Origin: an uncultured Actinomycetes bacterium
GTDB taxonomy: Bacteria; Actinomycetota; Thermoleophilia; Miltoncostaeales; Miltoncostaeaceae
NCBI GenBank assembly: GCA_937862675.1
Contig: CALMEC010000248.1
Coordinates: 1-6,509, forward strand
Direction of reading: 5' to 3'
Length of the DNA stretch: 6,509 nt
Shown: positions 1 to 6,213 of the stretch, piece by piece
Numbering within the stretch: position 1 is the stretch's first letter
Layout: each line of letters begins with the position of its first letter
Notes under the pieces: generated by a model
The model's input: the letters and a program-made list of their open reading frames with translations, nothing else
Database searches by the model: none
What the model was told of the DNA's origin: nothing
Translations under genes and position numbers: made by a program

Positions 1-3
1 GTC

Positions 4-351
4 TCACGGTGCCACGTCCGCGTCGGCGCCGACGCTGCCCAGCGGTCCGAGCCACGGCACCACCGACGGGATCGGAACGCGGACCTGCACCCGCGACGAA
101 CCGTCCGCCCTCGTCACCCGCATGATGGAAGCGCGCCTGGCGAGGCGGTCGGGCAGCACGGCCAGCGCCGCCCGCTCGACCGGCGCCCCGACCGACCCCG
201 CCCGCGCCGCGACCCGGGCAGCCCCCTGCACCGTCTGCCACGCATGAGCGGCGACGATGGCCTGCCAGCCGACGAGGACGAGCAGCGCGAGGCCCATCGC
301 GACGCCGATGGTCTCGACCGCTGCCTGTCCTGTCTGCCCGGTTCTCATCAC
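4..351 (-). CDS. TadE-like pseudopilin / Flp pilus assembly protein
   Basis: A 115-residue protein with a short basic leader followed by GQAAVE near residues 8-13. This fits the prepilin-peptidase rule: cleavage after Gly8 leaves Glu13 at +5. A single hydrophobic helix follows (about 14-38), then a periplasmic or extracellular tail rich in Ala, Arg and Val that ends in alternating Val/Arg strand-like sequence (VQVRVP). TadE-family proteins are minor pseudopilins of tight-adherence (Tad/Flp) or related secretion systems and sit in the cytoplasmic membrane by this helix. The GTG start at 351 is preferred because TAACGT lies exactly 7 bases upstream, as for a leaderless mRNA. Upstream in-frame GTG (387) and ATG (375) would add about 12 residues with no ribosome site. 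ATG 348 is also possible. The stop leaves a GTGA overlap at 4-7, where a further gene may begin outside the window. No other Tad gene is visible, so the system assignment rests on this protein alone. Family fit is fairly good; the exact role is unknown. Confidence 0.7.
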   Translation of the reverse strand: MMRTGQTGQAAVETIGVAMGLALLVLVGWQAIVAAHAWQTVQGAARVAARAGSVGAPVERAALAVLPDRLARRASIMRVTRADGSSRVQVRVPIPSVVPWLGPLGSVGADADVAP

Positions 352-358
352 ACCCGGG

Positions 359-387
359 ACGTTAGGGCCGCGCATGTGAGCGTTCAC
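359..387 (-). promoter_or_regulatory. Predicted leaderless promoter of the TadE-like gene
   Basis: On the minus strand, TAACGT (364 down to 359) fits the TANNNT -10 box. It is followed by a 7-base spacer (CCCGGGT) and then GTG at 351. A weak -35 match, GTGAAC (387-382), lies 17 bases upstream of the -10 box. Transcription would start at or next to the first base of the start codon. The spacing matches that seen at thrS in this window. This is a prediction from sequence only. Confidence 0.5.
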
Positions 388-534
388 GCGATCAGCGTGT
401 CGCCTTTGTGTCGTATTGGCGACAACGAGACCACGTCGCGACGCGACGCCGCAAGCAGCTGTCGCCGGGGCGACGCGGGCCGCGTGTTAAGTGTCTGACG
501 CCAGGGGTGTCGGGGGACCCGAGCGGGCGGAGGG
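388..534 (-). promoter_or_regulatory. thrS-tadE intergenic region with repeated TGTCGCC/GGCGACA dyads
   Basis: These 147 bases between the thrS stop and the TadE-like gene hold no credible ORF. They contain a perfect 7-base inverted repeat, TGTCGCC (398-404) with GGCGACA (418-424) and a 13-base gap. A palindrome CGTCGCGACG lies at 434-443. A second copy of TGTCGCC (460-466) faces GGCGAC (469-474). No T-run follows any stem in the minus direction, so a standard intrinsic thrS terminator is not evident. The dyads could be operator half-sites for the downstream gene or terminator-like stems. Their repetition is visible; any function is inferred. Confidence 0.35.
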
Positions 535-2430
535 TTATCCCTCGGGGGCGGCGTGTGCGGCCAGATCGGCCACCGGCTGCGCGCCCAGATCGCCGCGGTG
601 GCGTGCGCGGACCGAGACCTCGCCCGCCTCCGCCTCACGGTCCCCGATGATGGCCAGGAACGGCACCTTCTGGAGCTCTCCGTCGCGGATGCGCCGGCCC
701 ACCGACTCGGACCGTGCGTCGAGCTCGGCCCGGACCCCGGCGGCCTTCAGCACATCGACCGCGGCGGACGCCGCGTCGGCGTGACGGTCGGCGATGGGAA
801 GCACCCGCACCTGGACCGGGGCGAGCCAGACGGGGAAGTCGCCCCCGGTGTGCTCGATCAGGATCCCGAGGAACCGCTCGATTGAGCCGCTGATCGCACG
901 GTGGAGGATCACCGGGCGCTCCTCGACGTCGTCCGCCGAGGTGTAGTGCAGGTTGAACTGCTCCGGCATGAAGAAGTCGAGCTGGCACGTGCCGAGCTGC
1001 CACGCGCGGCCCATGACGTCGGTGACCTGGAAGTCGATCTTCGGACCGTAGAAGGCGCCGTCGCCCTCCTTGATGGAGTACTCGCGTCCCTCCAGGGCGT
1101 TGCGCAGCGCGCTCTCGCCGGCCTCCCACATCTCGTCGGTCCCGGCGGCCTTCTCGGGCCGCGTGGCGAGGTGGAGGCTCACGTTCTCGAACCCGAACCT
1201 CGCGTAGAAGCGATCCGTCAGATCGATGATCTTCTGGACCTCCTCCTGGATCTGGTCGACGCGGCAGAAGACGTGCGCGTCGTCCTGGGTGAAGGCACGG
1301 ACGCGGAAGAGGCCGTGGAGCACGCCGGAGAGCTCATGCCGGTGGACGTGCCCGAACTCGGCGAGGCGCAGCGGCAGCTCGCGATAGCTGCGACGGCGGC
1401 TGCGGAACACGAGACAGGCGCCCGGACAGTTCATCGGCTTCACGGCGAAGCCCTGCCCGTCCACCTCCGTGAAGTACATGTTGTCCTTGTAGTGATCCCA
1501 GTGGCCGCTCTGATGCCAAAGGGTCTCGGACAGGATGGTGGGCGTCTTGATCTCGTCGTAGTCCATGGCGTCCAGCTCGGCGCGGATCGCCTTCTGGATG
1601 CCGTTGACGACGACCATGCCCTTGGGCAGGAAGAACGGGAAGCCCGGACCGGCCTCGTCGAAGTAGAAGAGCTCGAGCTCGCGGCCGATGCGACGGTGGT
1701 CGCGCTTCTTGGCCTCCTCGAGCCGCTCCAGGTGGGCGTCGAGCTCCGTGCGGTTGCGGAACGCCGTGGCGTAGACGCGCGTGAGCATGGGGTTCTTCTC
1801 GCTGCCGCGCCAGTAGGCGCCCGCCACCGAGAGGAGCTTGACCGGGCCGATGCGGCCGGTGTCCTGGACGTGCGGTCCCCGGCAGAGGTCCACGAACTCG
1901 CGCTGCCGGTAGATGGACACCTCGGTCTCGCCCTGGCAGGCGAGCTCGTCCACCTGGTCCACCTTGTAGGGCTGGTCCAGGTCGGTGAAGAACGCGCGCG
2001 CCTCGTCGATCGACATCACGCTGCGCTGGAACGGCGCCTTCGCCTTGACGATGCGGTTGATCTCCGCCTCGATCGCGGGGAAATCGTCCTCCGTGAGGGG
2101 TCGCGGCAGCTCGAAGTCGTAGTAGAAGCCGTCCTCGATCGGCGGACCGAACCCGAACTTCGCCTCGGGGATGATGCTGAGGACCGCCTCCGCCATCACG
2201 TGCGCCGCCGAGTGGCGCATCGGGTAGAGGTAGTCGTCCTCCTGTTTCGGCGTCACCACGGAGACGGACGCGCCGTCCGGCACCGGCAGCGCCATGTCCT
2301 GTATCCCGCCGTCGACGAGGACGGCCACGGCCGCCTTGGCAAGACCGGGGCCGATGGCCGCCGCGATGTCATGCCCCGTGGCGCCGTCCGCCACCTCGAG
2401 TGATGTCCCGTCCGGAAGTAGTACGTGCAC
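535..2430 (-). CDS. thrS: Threonyl-tRNA synthetase
   Basis: Class II aminoacyl-tRNA synthetase that charges tRNA-Thr with threonine in the cytoplasm; essential for translation. At 631 residues it is near the usual bacterial length (E. coli about 640). Domains in order: TGS (about 1-60); N2 editing domain with HSAAH (His73, His77) and CRGPH (Cys183, His187), the site that removes mischarged Ser; catalytic core with MNCPG (zinc ligand Cys335), motif 2 around FRVRAFTQDDAH (zinc ligand His386) and motif 3 around ILHRAISGSIERF (zinc ligand His510); C-terminal HGTP anticodon-binding domain (about 535-620). Counted from GTG 2430, these residues fall within one position of the E. coli numbering (73, 77, 182, 186, 334, 385, 511), which supports this start. 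TACCCT 7 bases upstream suggests a leaderless transcript. In-frame starts at 2475 and 2487 would add 15-19 residues and overlap the divergent kinase gene. No frameshift or missing catalytic residue was seen. Confidence 0.97.
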   Translation of the reverse strand: MHVLLPDGTSLEVADGATGHDIAAAIGPGLAKAAVAVLVDGGIQDMALPVPDGASVSVVTPKQEDDYLYPMRHSAAHVMAEAVLSIIPEAKFGFGPPIEDGFYYDFELPRPLTEDDFPAIEAEINRIVKAKAPFQRSVMSIDEARAFFTDLDQPYKVDQVDELACQGETEVSIYRQREFVDLCRGPHVQDTGRIGPVKLLSVAGAYWRGSEKNPMLTRVYATAFRNRTELDAHLERLEEAKKRDHRRIGRELELFYFDEAGPGFPFFLPKGMVVVNGIQKAIRAELDAMDYDEIKTPTILSETLWHQSGHWDHYKDNMYFTEVDGQGFAVKPMNCPGACLVFRSRRRSYRELPLRLAEFGHVHRHELSGVLHGLFRVRAFTQDDAHVFCRVDQIQEEVQKIIDLTDRFYARFGFENVSLHLATRPEKAAGTDEMWEAGESALRNALEGREYSIKEGDGAFYGPKIDFQVTDVMGRAWQLGTCQLDFFMPEQFNLHYTSADDVEERPVILHRAISGSIERFLGILIEHTGGDFPVWLAPVQVRVLPIADRHADAASAAVDVLKAAGVRAELDARSESVGRRIRDGELQKVPFLAIIGDREAEAGEVSVRARHRGDLGAQPVADLAAHAAPEG

Positions 2431-2468
2431 GCGGCGCAGGGTATCAATGTGCCTGGCAGGATCGACCC
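2431..2468. promoter_or_regulatory. Divergent thrS / kinase promoter region
   Basis: Only 38 bp separate the thrS GTG from the kinase ATG. On the minus strand, TACCCT (2443-2438) fits TANNNT and is followed by exactly 7 bases (GCGCCGC) and the thrS GTG, a leaderless arrangement. On the plus strand, TATCAAT (2442-2448) is a possible -10 box for the kinase gene. AGGA (2458-2461), 7 bases before the ATG at 2469, is a well-placed ribosome site. The two -10 candidates share 2442-2443, so polymerase binding in the two directions would compete or be coupled. The -35 matches are weak on both sides. Confidence 0.5.
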
Positions 2469-3233
2469 ATGCCATCCGACCGGTCACTCCGCGGAGGGGG
2501 ACGCTTCCGGATCTCCGTCACGGGCGAGCCCGCACTGGCCGTGAAGACGGGGCCCGCCGACGCGATCGGACGGGAGGTGTCCGCACTGGCACGGCTCGCG
2601 GGGACCGGCCTCGCCCCGGACCTCGTCCGGCACACCCTGGATACCGTCGCCATGACGTTCGTGGACGGTCCGGTCCGGCGGCTCTCGACCCTCACGCCCG
2701 CCGACGCCCGGACCCTCGGCGGCCGCATCCGCAGCATCCATGAGCTGGACCGCGCCACGACCGGGGGGCGGCATGTGTGGGCCCGCCCCGTCGCGTCGCT
2801 CGACGACTATGCACGTGCCCGGCAGGAGGACCTCGAACCGGTGCCGGACGACCTCCGGCCGCTGGCGACGGCGGCGGCGGACCGTCTGCGGCCGGTCGTC
2901 GCGGACGGCGTGGAGGCGCCGTTCCGGTTCCTCCACGGAGACCTCGTCGCCGCGAACATCCTGTGGACTCCCGTGCCGGTCCTCGTCGACTGGGAGTTCT
3001 GGCGGACGGGTGACCCCGCCGAGGACCTCGCCTACCTCGCGGTGATGAACGGCCTCCCCGACGCCGTCATGGACGCTGTCCTCGCGGGCTACGGGGACAG
3101 CGCGATGCACGCGCGCACCGAGGCCTGGCGCGCCGCGTGCGCACTCGACGCCGGGCTCTGGTACCGCCGCAGCGGCGACCGGGACGGCGCGGACCGGCTC
3201 ATCGCGGTGGCGCGGGCGAGTCTCGATCGCTGA
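2469..3233 (+). CDS. APH/choline-kinase-fold phosphotransferase
   Basis: A 254-residue cytoplasmic protein with the kinase-like fold of the aminoglycoside phosphotransferase (APH) / choline kinase superfamily, which moves the ATP gamma-phosphate to a small-molecule hydroxyl. Visible signs: a glycine-rich strand start (RGGGRF, about 8-13); AVKTG with candidate ATP-binding Lys26; GREVSALARL with candidate Glu36; the Brenner catalytic motif HGDLVAANIL (His156, Asp158, Asn163); and metal-binding VDWEF (Asp173, Glu175) followed by GDPAEDLAYL, typical of the family. The N-lobe is short, so the glycine loop is reduced. ATG 2469 is chosen for the AGGA site 7 bases upstream and because longer starts run into thrS. 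The substrate cannot be read from sequence: aminoglycosides, choline, thiamine or sugars are all possible, and most such chromosomal actinobacterial proteins are not proven resistance enzymes. No neighbour hints at a pathway. Confidence 0.85.
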   Translation: MPSDRSLRGGGRFRISVTGEPALAVKTGPADAIGREVSALARLAGTGLAPDLVRHTLDTVAMTFVDGPVRRLSTLTPADARTLGGRIRSIHELDRATTGGRHVWARPVASLDDYARARQEDLEPVPDDLRPLATAAADRLRPVVADGVEAPFRFLHGDLVAANILWTPVPVLVDWEFWRTGDPAEDLAYLAVMNGLPDAVMDAVLAGYGDSAMHARTEAWRAACALDAGLWYRRSGDRDGADRLIAVARASLDR

Positions 3234-3252
3234 CGCCGTCGCCGGGACGGCG
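3234..3252. terminator. Hairpin between convergent gene ends
   Basis: CGCCGTC (3234-3240) and GACGGCG (3246-3252) form a perfect 7-bp G/C-rich stem with a 5-base loop, starting right after the kinase stop codon and 11 bases from the stop of the convergent gene. Being symmetric, it could end transcription from both sides. There is no T-run on either strand, so it would be a non-classical terminator of the kind common in high-GC actinobacteria. Confidence 0.5.
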
Positions 3253-3263
3253 ACCGGATGCGG

Positions 3264-3554
3264 TCAGTGCCCCTCAGCCGACCGCACGAGCCGCGACACA
3301 AGCGGCTCCAGGCGCGCGTCGAGCGCATCCTGGGTGAGCCGCACCACGCGGCGCTCTGCACCGCGCCGGAACTCGAGCCGGTAGACGGCCACGTCACGCG
3401 ACGGGCTCCGCGAGTACGGGATGTCCGGCGGCTCGGTCCCCAGCCACGTCGTCACGTCGTCGGGGTCGAGCCGGACGCCCCGGAACATCTGGTCGATCGG
3501 CGCCTGCCGTCCACCCGTCCGGACGAACCGGATGTCGAGCGACGCCTCGCTCAC
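3264..3554 (-). CDS. Small protein, possible emfourin-like protease inhibitor
   Basis: A 96-residue soluble protein with no signal peptide or membrane helix. Its pattern is: an N-terminal strand with Gly-Gly (DIRFVRTGG, about 7-15); a middle part ending in DDVTTWLG; a strand pair VAVYRLEFRRGAERRVVRL (about 55-73); and a C-terminal helix (DARLEPLVSRLVRSA). This layout (GG near the start, Y-x-L-x-F strand, charged turn, strand, final helix with Leu-Val) reminds me of protealysin-inhibitor emfourin-type proteins. The resemblance is weak and no M4 protease is in view, so a plain hypothetical protein is the safe call. The GTG start at 3554 overlaps the TGA of the upstream membrane-protein gene by 4 bases (GTGA), implying translational coupling and one transcript. 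No separate ribosome site is needed. Confidence 0.6.
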   Translation of the reverse strand: MSEASLDIRFVRTGGRQAPIDQMFRGVRLDPDDVTTWLGTEPPDIPYSRSPSRDVAVYRLEFRRGAERRVVRLTQDALDARLEPLVSRLVRSAEGH

Positions 3555-4039
3555 TCGGTGTCGGTGGGCGACGAGATGCGCCGCCGCGCGATGAGGCGCT
3601 CATCGATCTGCAGTGCGACCGTGAGCGCGTCCACCTGCCGGGGGCCGGACAGCTGGTCCGACACATGCCACGCGTCCTTCGACAGCCGCTCGAGCCGCGC
3701 CTCGGCGTCCGGATAGTGCTCGGCGGCCTCCGCCTGCCCGCGCAACGCCTGCAGGATCTCCGCCAGTTCGTGATCGCTCCACTTGGTGGGGCGCCCCGGC
3801 CATTCCTGATTGCGACGGATGAACCCGAACAGCAGGATCATCAGGGGCACCTTGAACATCGCCACGGTCAGGAACACGAGCGCGCCGCGCCACAGGGTGC
3901 TCTCGGTGATGGACGGCACCGCCGCCAGAAGAGCGGGGCCGAACAGGGCCATCGGCAGGGTGATCCCGAGCAGGATGCCCACCCGGACCCGGCGGATGCG
4001 CCCTTTGTCGTCGTGAAGCATGCTCACAGCACGGCCCAT
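3551..4039 (-). CDS. Two-helix membrane protein with charged cytoplasmic tail
   Basis: A 162-residue protein of unknown function. A short basic N-terminus (about 1-17) is followed by two hydrophobic helices (about 18-41 and 49-74) joined by a tight loop. An 85-residue hydrophilic tail is probably cytoplasmic given the basic residues FIRRNQ after helix 2. The tail begins with Trp/Pro-rich sequence and then predicted amphipathic helices (ELAEILQALRGQAEAAE and onward), so it may pair or bind a partner. Start 4039 is chosen because GGAGG lies 6 bases upstream. An alternative in-frame ATG at 4132 also has GGAGG, 5 bases upstream, and would add 31 Pro/Arg/Cys-rich residues. ATG 4021 is also possible. 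It is translationally coupled to the 96-residue protein downstream, so the two may act together. I recognise no family. Confidence 0.7.
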   Translation of the reverse strand: MGRAVSMLHDDKGRIRRVRVGILLGITLPMALFGPALLAAVPSITESTLWRGALVFLTVAMFKVPLMILLFGFIRRNQEWPGRPTKWSDHELAEILQALRGQAEAAEHYPDAEARLERLSKDAWHVSDQLSGPRQVDALTVALQIDERLIARRRISSPTDTE

Positions 4040-4045
4040 TGTGAG

Positions 4046-4050
4046 CCTCC
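4046..4050 (-). promoter_or_regulatory. Ribosome binding site of the membrane-protein gene
   Basis: GGAGG on the minus strand, 6 bases before ATG 4039, is a near-ideal Shine-Dalgarno sequence and decides this start over ATG 4021. A second GGAGG (4142-4138), 5 bases before ATG 4132, makes that longer start a real alternative. Confidence 0.6.
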
Positions 4051-4100
4051 GGTGCCCGGGATGCAAGGGCTTCGGCTCGGCAGGACGACAGACCTGCGTC

Positions 4101-4130
4101 GGGGGTGTGCGCCTCCCAGAACACACCCCC
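4101..4130 (-). repeat. 9-bp inverted repeat in the leader of the membrane-protein unit
   Basis: GGGGGTGTG (4101-4109) and CACACCCCC (4122-4130) pair perfectly around a 12-base loop. As minus-strand RNA, the loop carries GGGAGG, a Shine-Dalgarno-like sequence. As plus-strand RNA, the loop is C-rich with CCTCCC. This is the strongest stem in the region. It could be a leader structure, an operator or part of a small RNA. It also overlaps the first codons of the longer in-frame alternative for the membrane protein. Confidence 0.45.
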
Positions 4131-4189
4131 ATGGGTTCCTCCGCGCCGATCGGATGAGCGATGGCGGCGGGGACATCCTCCGCAGGTAA

Positions 4190-4210
4190 CCGCGGGCGCA
4201 GGGCCCGCGG
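4190..4210. repeat. 8-bp inverted repeat (hairpin)
   Basis: CCGCGGGC (4190-4197) and GCCCGCGG (4203-4210) form a perfect stem with a 5-base loop. It sits about 150 bases upstream of the membrane-protein gene and 240 bases upstream of the exporter. There is no T-run. Its role is unknown; a boundary hairpin or a protein site is possible. Confidence 0.4.
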
Positions 4211-4318
4211 AGCCGGTCGGGTGACGGACGGTGCGACCATGACGGCGGCACGGTGTCCATCGCGGTCAGCGAATCACGTCGTTGACCTGTCCTCCCTGAC
4301 TCTTGTCGGTGACGATGA

Positions 4319-4338
4319 CCCCGCCGTCCATGGCGGGG
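4319..4338. repeat. 7-bp inverted repeat (hairpin)
   Basis: CCCCGCC (4319-4325) and GGCGGGG (4332-4338) pair perfectly around GTCCAT. It lies about 110 bases upstream of the exporter start. Its function is unknown. Confidence 0.35.
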
Positions 4339-4398
4339 CACACCCTGTATCGGCAGCCCGTCCGCGGACCTGAACCCCCGGCACGGATCACCCGTCGT

Positions 4399-4414
4399 CC
4401 CGCGCGAGCGCGGG
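4399..4414. repeat. Inverted repeat next to the exporter promoter
   Basis: CCCGCGC (4399-4405) and GCGCGGG (4408-4414) form a near-continuous palindrome, flanked on both sides by GTCGT (4394-4398 and 4414-4418). It abuts the position expected for the exporter's -35 element, so it is a reasonable place for a repressor or activator to bind. This is an inference from position only. Confidence 0.35.
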
Positions 4415-4436
4415 TCGTGCGACGCTCCCCCGCCGG

Positions 4437-4442
4437 TAGGAT
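4437..4442 (+). promoter_or_regulatory. Predicted -10 box of the ABC exporter gene
   Basis: TAGGAT fits TANNNT and lies 6 bases before ATC at 4449, the spacing of a leaderless actinobacterial transcript and like that seen at thrS and the TadE-like gene. It also contains the TAG (4437-4439) that closes the exporter frame upstream, so translation must begin after it. The -35 region (about 4413-4420) is weak. Confidence 0.5.
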
Positions 4443-4448
4443 CCGACG

Positions 4449-6209
4449 ATCGCCGCCACGTCCGAAACCGCCCCGCCCTTCCGTCGGCTCCTCCGATACG
4501 CGTCGGCACATCGGCGGAGGTTCTGGCTCGCCACCACGATGTCGGTGCTCAACAAGCTGTTCGACGTCTTCCCCGAGCTCCTCATCGGCTTCGCGATCGA
4601 CGTGGTCGTGCAGGACGAACGGTCCCTCGTCTCGCGATGGACCGGCATCGACGCCCGCTGGCACCAGCTCCTGTTCCTCGGCGCCCTCAACTTCGTGGTC
4701 TGGGTCTGCGAGTCCCTGACCCAGTACGCGGACTCGATCCTGTGGCGGAATCTGGCGCAGACGGTGGAGCACGAGGCCCGGATGGACGCATACGCCCACG
4801 TGCAGCGACTGGAGCTCGGATACTTCGAGGACGCCAGCACCGGCGGCCTCATGGCCGTCCTCAACGACGACGTCAACCAGCTGGAGCGCTTCCTCGACAC
4901 CGGGGCTCGAGACATCATCCAGACGGTCGTGAACGTCATCGTGGTGGGGACCGTCTTCACGATCATCAGCCCGCTCCTCGCGCTCCTGGCGTTCGCCCCG
5001 ATCCCCATCATCCTCTGGGGGTCGTTCATGTACCAGCGGCGGCTGGAGCCCCGGTACGCGTATGTGCGCCGGCGGGTGGGACAGCTGTCGGCATCGCTGG
5101 CCAACAACCTGGGCGGCATCGCCACCATCAAGGCCTTCACCACCGAGGAGCGCGAGGTCGCGCGGATCGGCGCCGAGTCCGACGCCTACCGGGATGCCAA
5201 CCGCGACGCCATCCGCTTCTCCTCCGCCTTCGTCCCGCTGATCCGCATGGCGGTCCTCACCGGTTTCACGTGCACGCTCATCATCGGCGGGCACTCCGCC
5301 CTGAACGGCAGCCTGGACGTCGGCCTCTTCTCCGTGCTCGTGTTCATGACGCAGCGTCTCCTCTGGCCGCTCACCCGGCTCGGCGAGACCTTCGACCTCT
5401 ACCAGCGCGCCATGGCCTCGACGCGCCGCATCCTTGATCTCATGGCGATCGAGCCGACGATCGTCTCGGGGGCGGAGCGTCTGCCCGTACCCGTGCGCGG
5501 CGAGATCCGCTTCGAGGACGTGCGCTTCCGGTACTCGACCGGGCCCGAGGTCCTCCGGGGCGTCTCGATCCACGTCCCCGCCGGCGAGACCCATGCGGTC
5601 GTCGGCTCGACCGGATCGGGGAAGAGCACGATCGTGAAGCTCCTCCTCCGCTTCTACGACACCACATCCGGGCGGGTCACGGTGGACGGACACGACGTCC
5701 GCGACGTCGCGTTCACCGACCTGCGGGGTGCGATGGGACTCGTCAGCCAGGACGTCTTCATGTTCGACGGCACCGTGGCCGAGAACATCGCCTACGGCCG
5801 ACCGGACGCCACTCCCGAGGAGATCCGCGAGGCCGCGCGCCTGGCCGAGGCGGCCGACTTCGTCGACGCCCTCGACGACGGCATGGAGACCGTCGTCGGA
5901 GAACGTGGGCAGAAGCTCTCCGGGGGTCAGCGGCAGCGCCTGTCGATCGCGCGCGCGATCCTCCGCGACCCGGCCATCCTCGTCCTGGACGAGGCGACCT
6001 CCGCCGTGGACAACGAGACGGAGGCGGCCATCCAGCAGTCGATGGAACTGGTGTCGGAGGGCCGCACCACACTGGTGATCGCCCACCGCCTCAGCACCGT
6101 CCGCGGCGCCCACCGGATCCACGTCCTCGAGAGCGGACGGGTCATCGAGGCCGGGACGCACGAGGAACTCGTCGCTCTCGGCGGCCTCTACGCAGCGCTG
6201 TGGCGGGGC
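4449..6209 (+). CDS. ABC exporter half-transporter (membrane domain plus ATPase)
   Basis: A type I ABC exporter half-transporter that would dimerise in the cytoplasmic membrane and use ATP to move a substrate outward. The N-terminal elbow and six-helix domain span about residues 10-330, with helices near 25-52, 72-93, 155-175, 176-196, 256-281 and 290-310. The nucleotide-binding domain follows: Walker A GSTGSGKST (386-394), Q-loop Gln434, signature LSGGQ (490-494), Walker B ILVLDE (Asp514, catalytic Glu515) and H-loop His546. All motifs are intact, so it should be catalytically competent. The substrate is unknown. Numbering starts at ATC 4449. The frame is closed by TAG at 4437 and has no ATG, GTG or TTG before ATG 4539, which would cut off the elbow helix and part of helix 1. 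The end given is where family-like sequence stops (LYAALWR); there is no in-frame stop before the right edge. Frame and homology are certain; both termini are not. Confidence 0.9.
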
Positions 6210-6213
6210 CCAA

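Larger units (their letters stand above)
4040..4448. promoter_or_regulatory. Intergenic region (409 bp) rich in inverted repeats
   Basis: This stretch lies between the divergent membrane-protein gene and the ABC exporter and holds no convincing gene. It contains five perfect inverted repeats: 4080-4084/4093-4097, 4101-4109/4122-4130, 4190-4197/4203-4210, 4319-4325/4332-4338 and 4399-4405/4408-4414. The first two lie in the likely leader of the minus-strand unit; the last ends 22 bases before the exporter's -10 box. None is followed by a T-run. TA dinucleotides are almost absent from the left half, the only one in 4040-4190 being at 4187-4188 (minus strand TTACCT), so a promoter for the membrane-protein unit may lie there and give a leader of about 140 bases. 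Confidence 0.45.

Noticed and set aside
901..2403. A 500-codon open frame on the plus strand
   Set aside because: It lies exactly opposite thrS, whose protein has every family motif. Its Leu/Val/Asp/Arg-rich product is what GC-rich antisense codons give.
2431..2487. Longer thrS starts at ATG 2475 or GTG 2487
   Set aside because: They overlap the kinase start, have no ribosome site, and would shift His73, His77 and the zinc ligands away from the usual family numbering.
4133..4240. Long N-terminal extension of the membrane protein from 4240
   Set aside because: The added residues are Pro/Arg-rich without features, and the start lacks a ribosome site. The GGAGG-backed starts at 4039 or 4132 are better.
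4266..4331. A 21-codon minus-strand ORF starting MDGGVIVTDK
   Set aside because: Its composition looks slightly protein-like, but it has no ribosome site or -10 box at a fitting distance and is too short to support without conservation.
4539..4541. ATG 4539 as the exporter start
   Set aside because: It would remove about 30 residues that match the family's elbow helix and first membrane helix, and its nearest GGAGG is 18 bases away.
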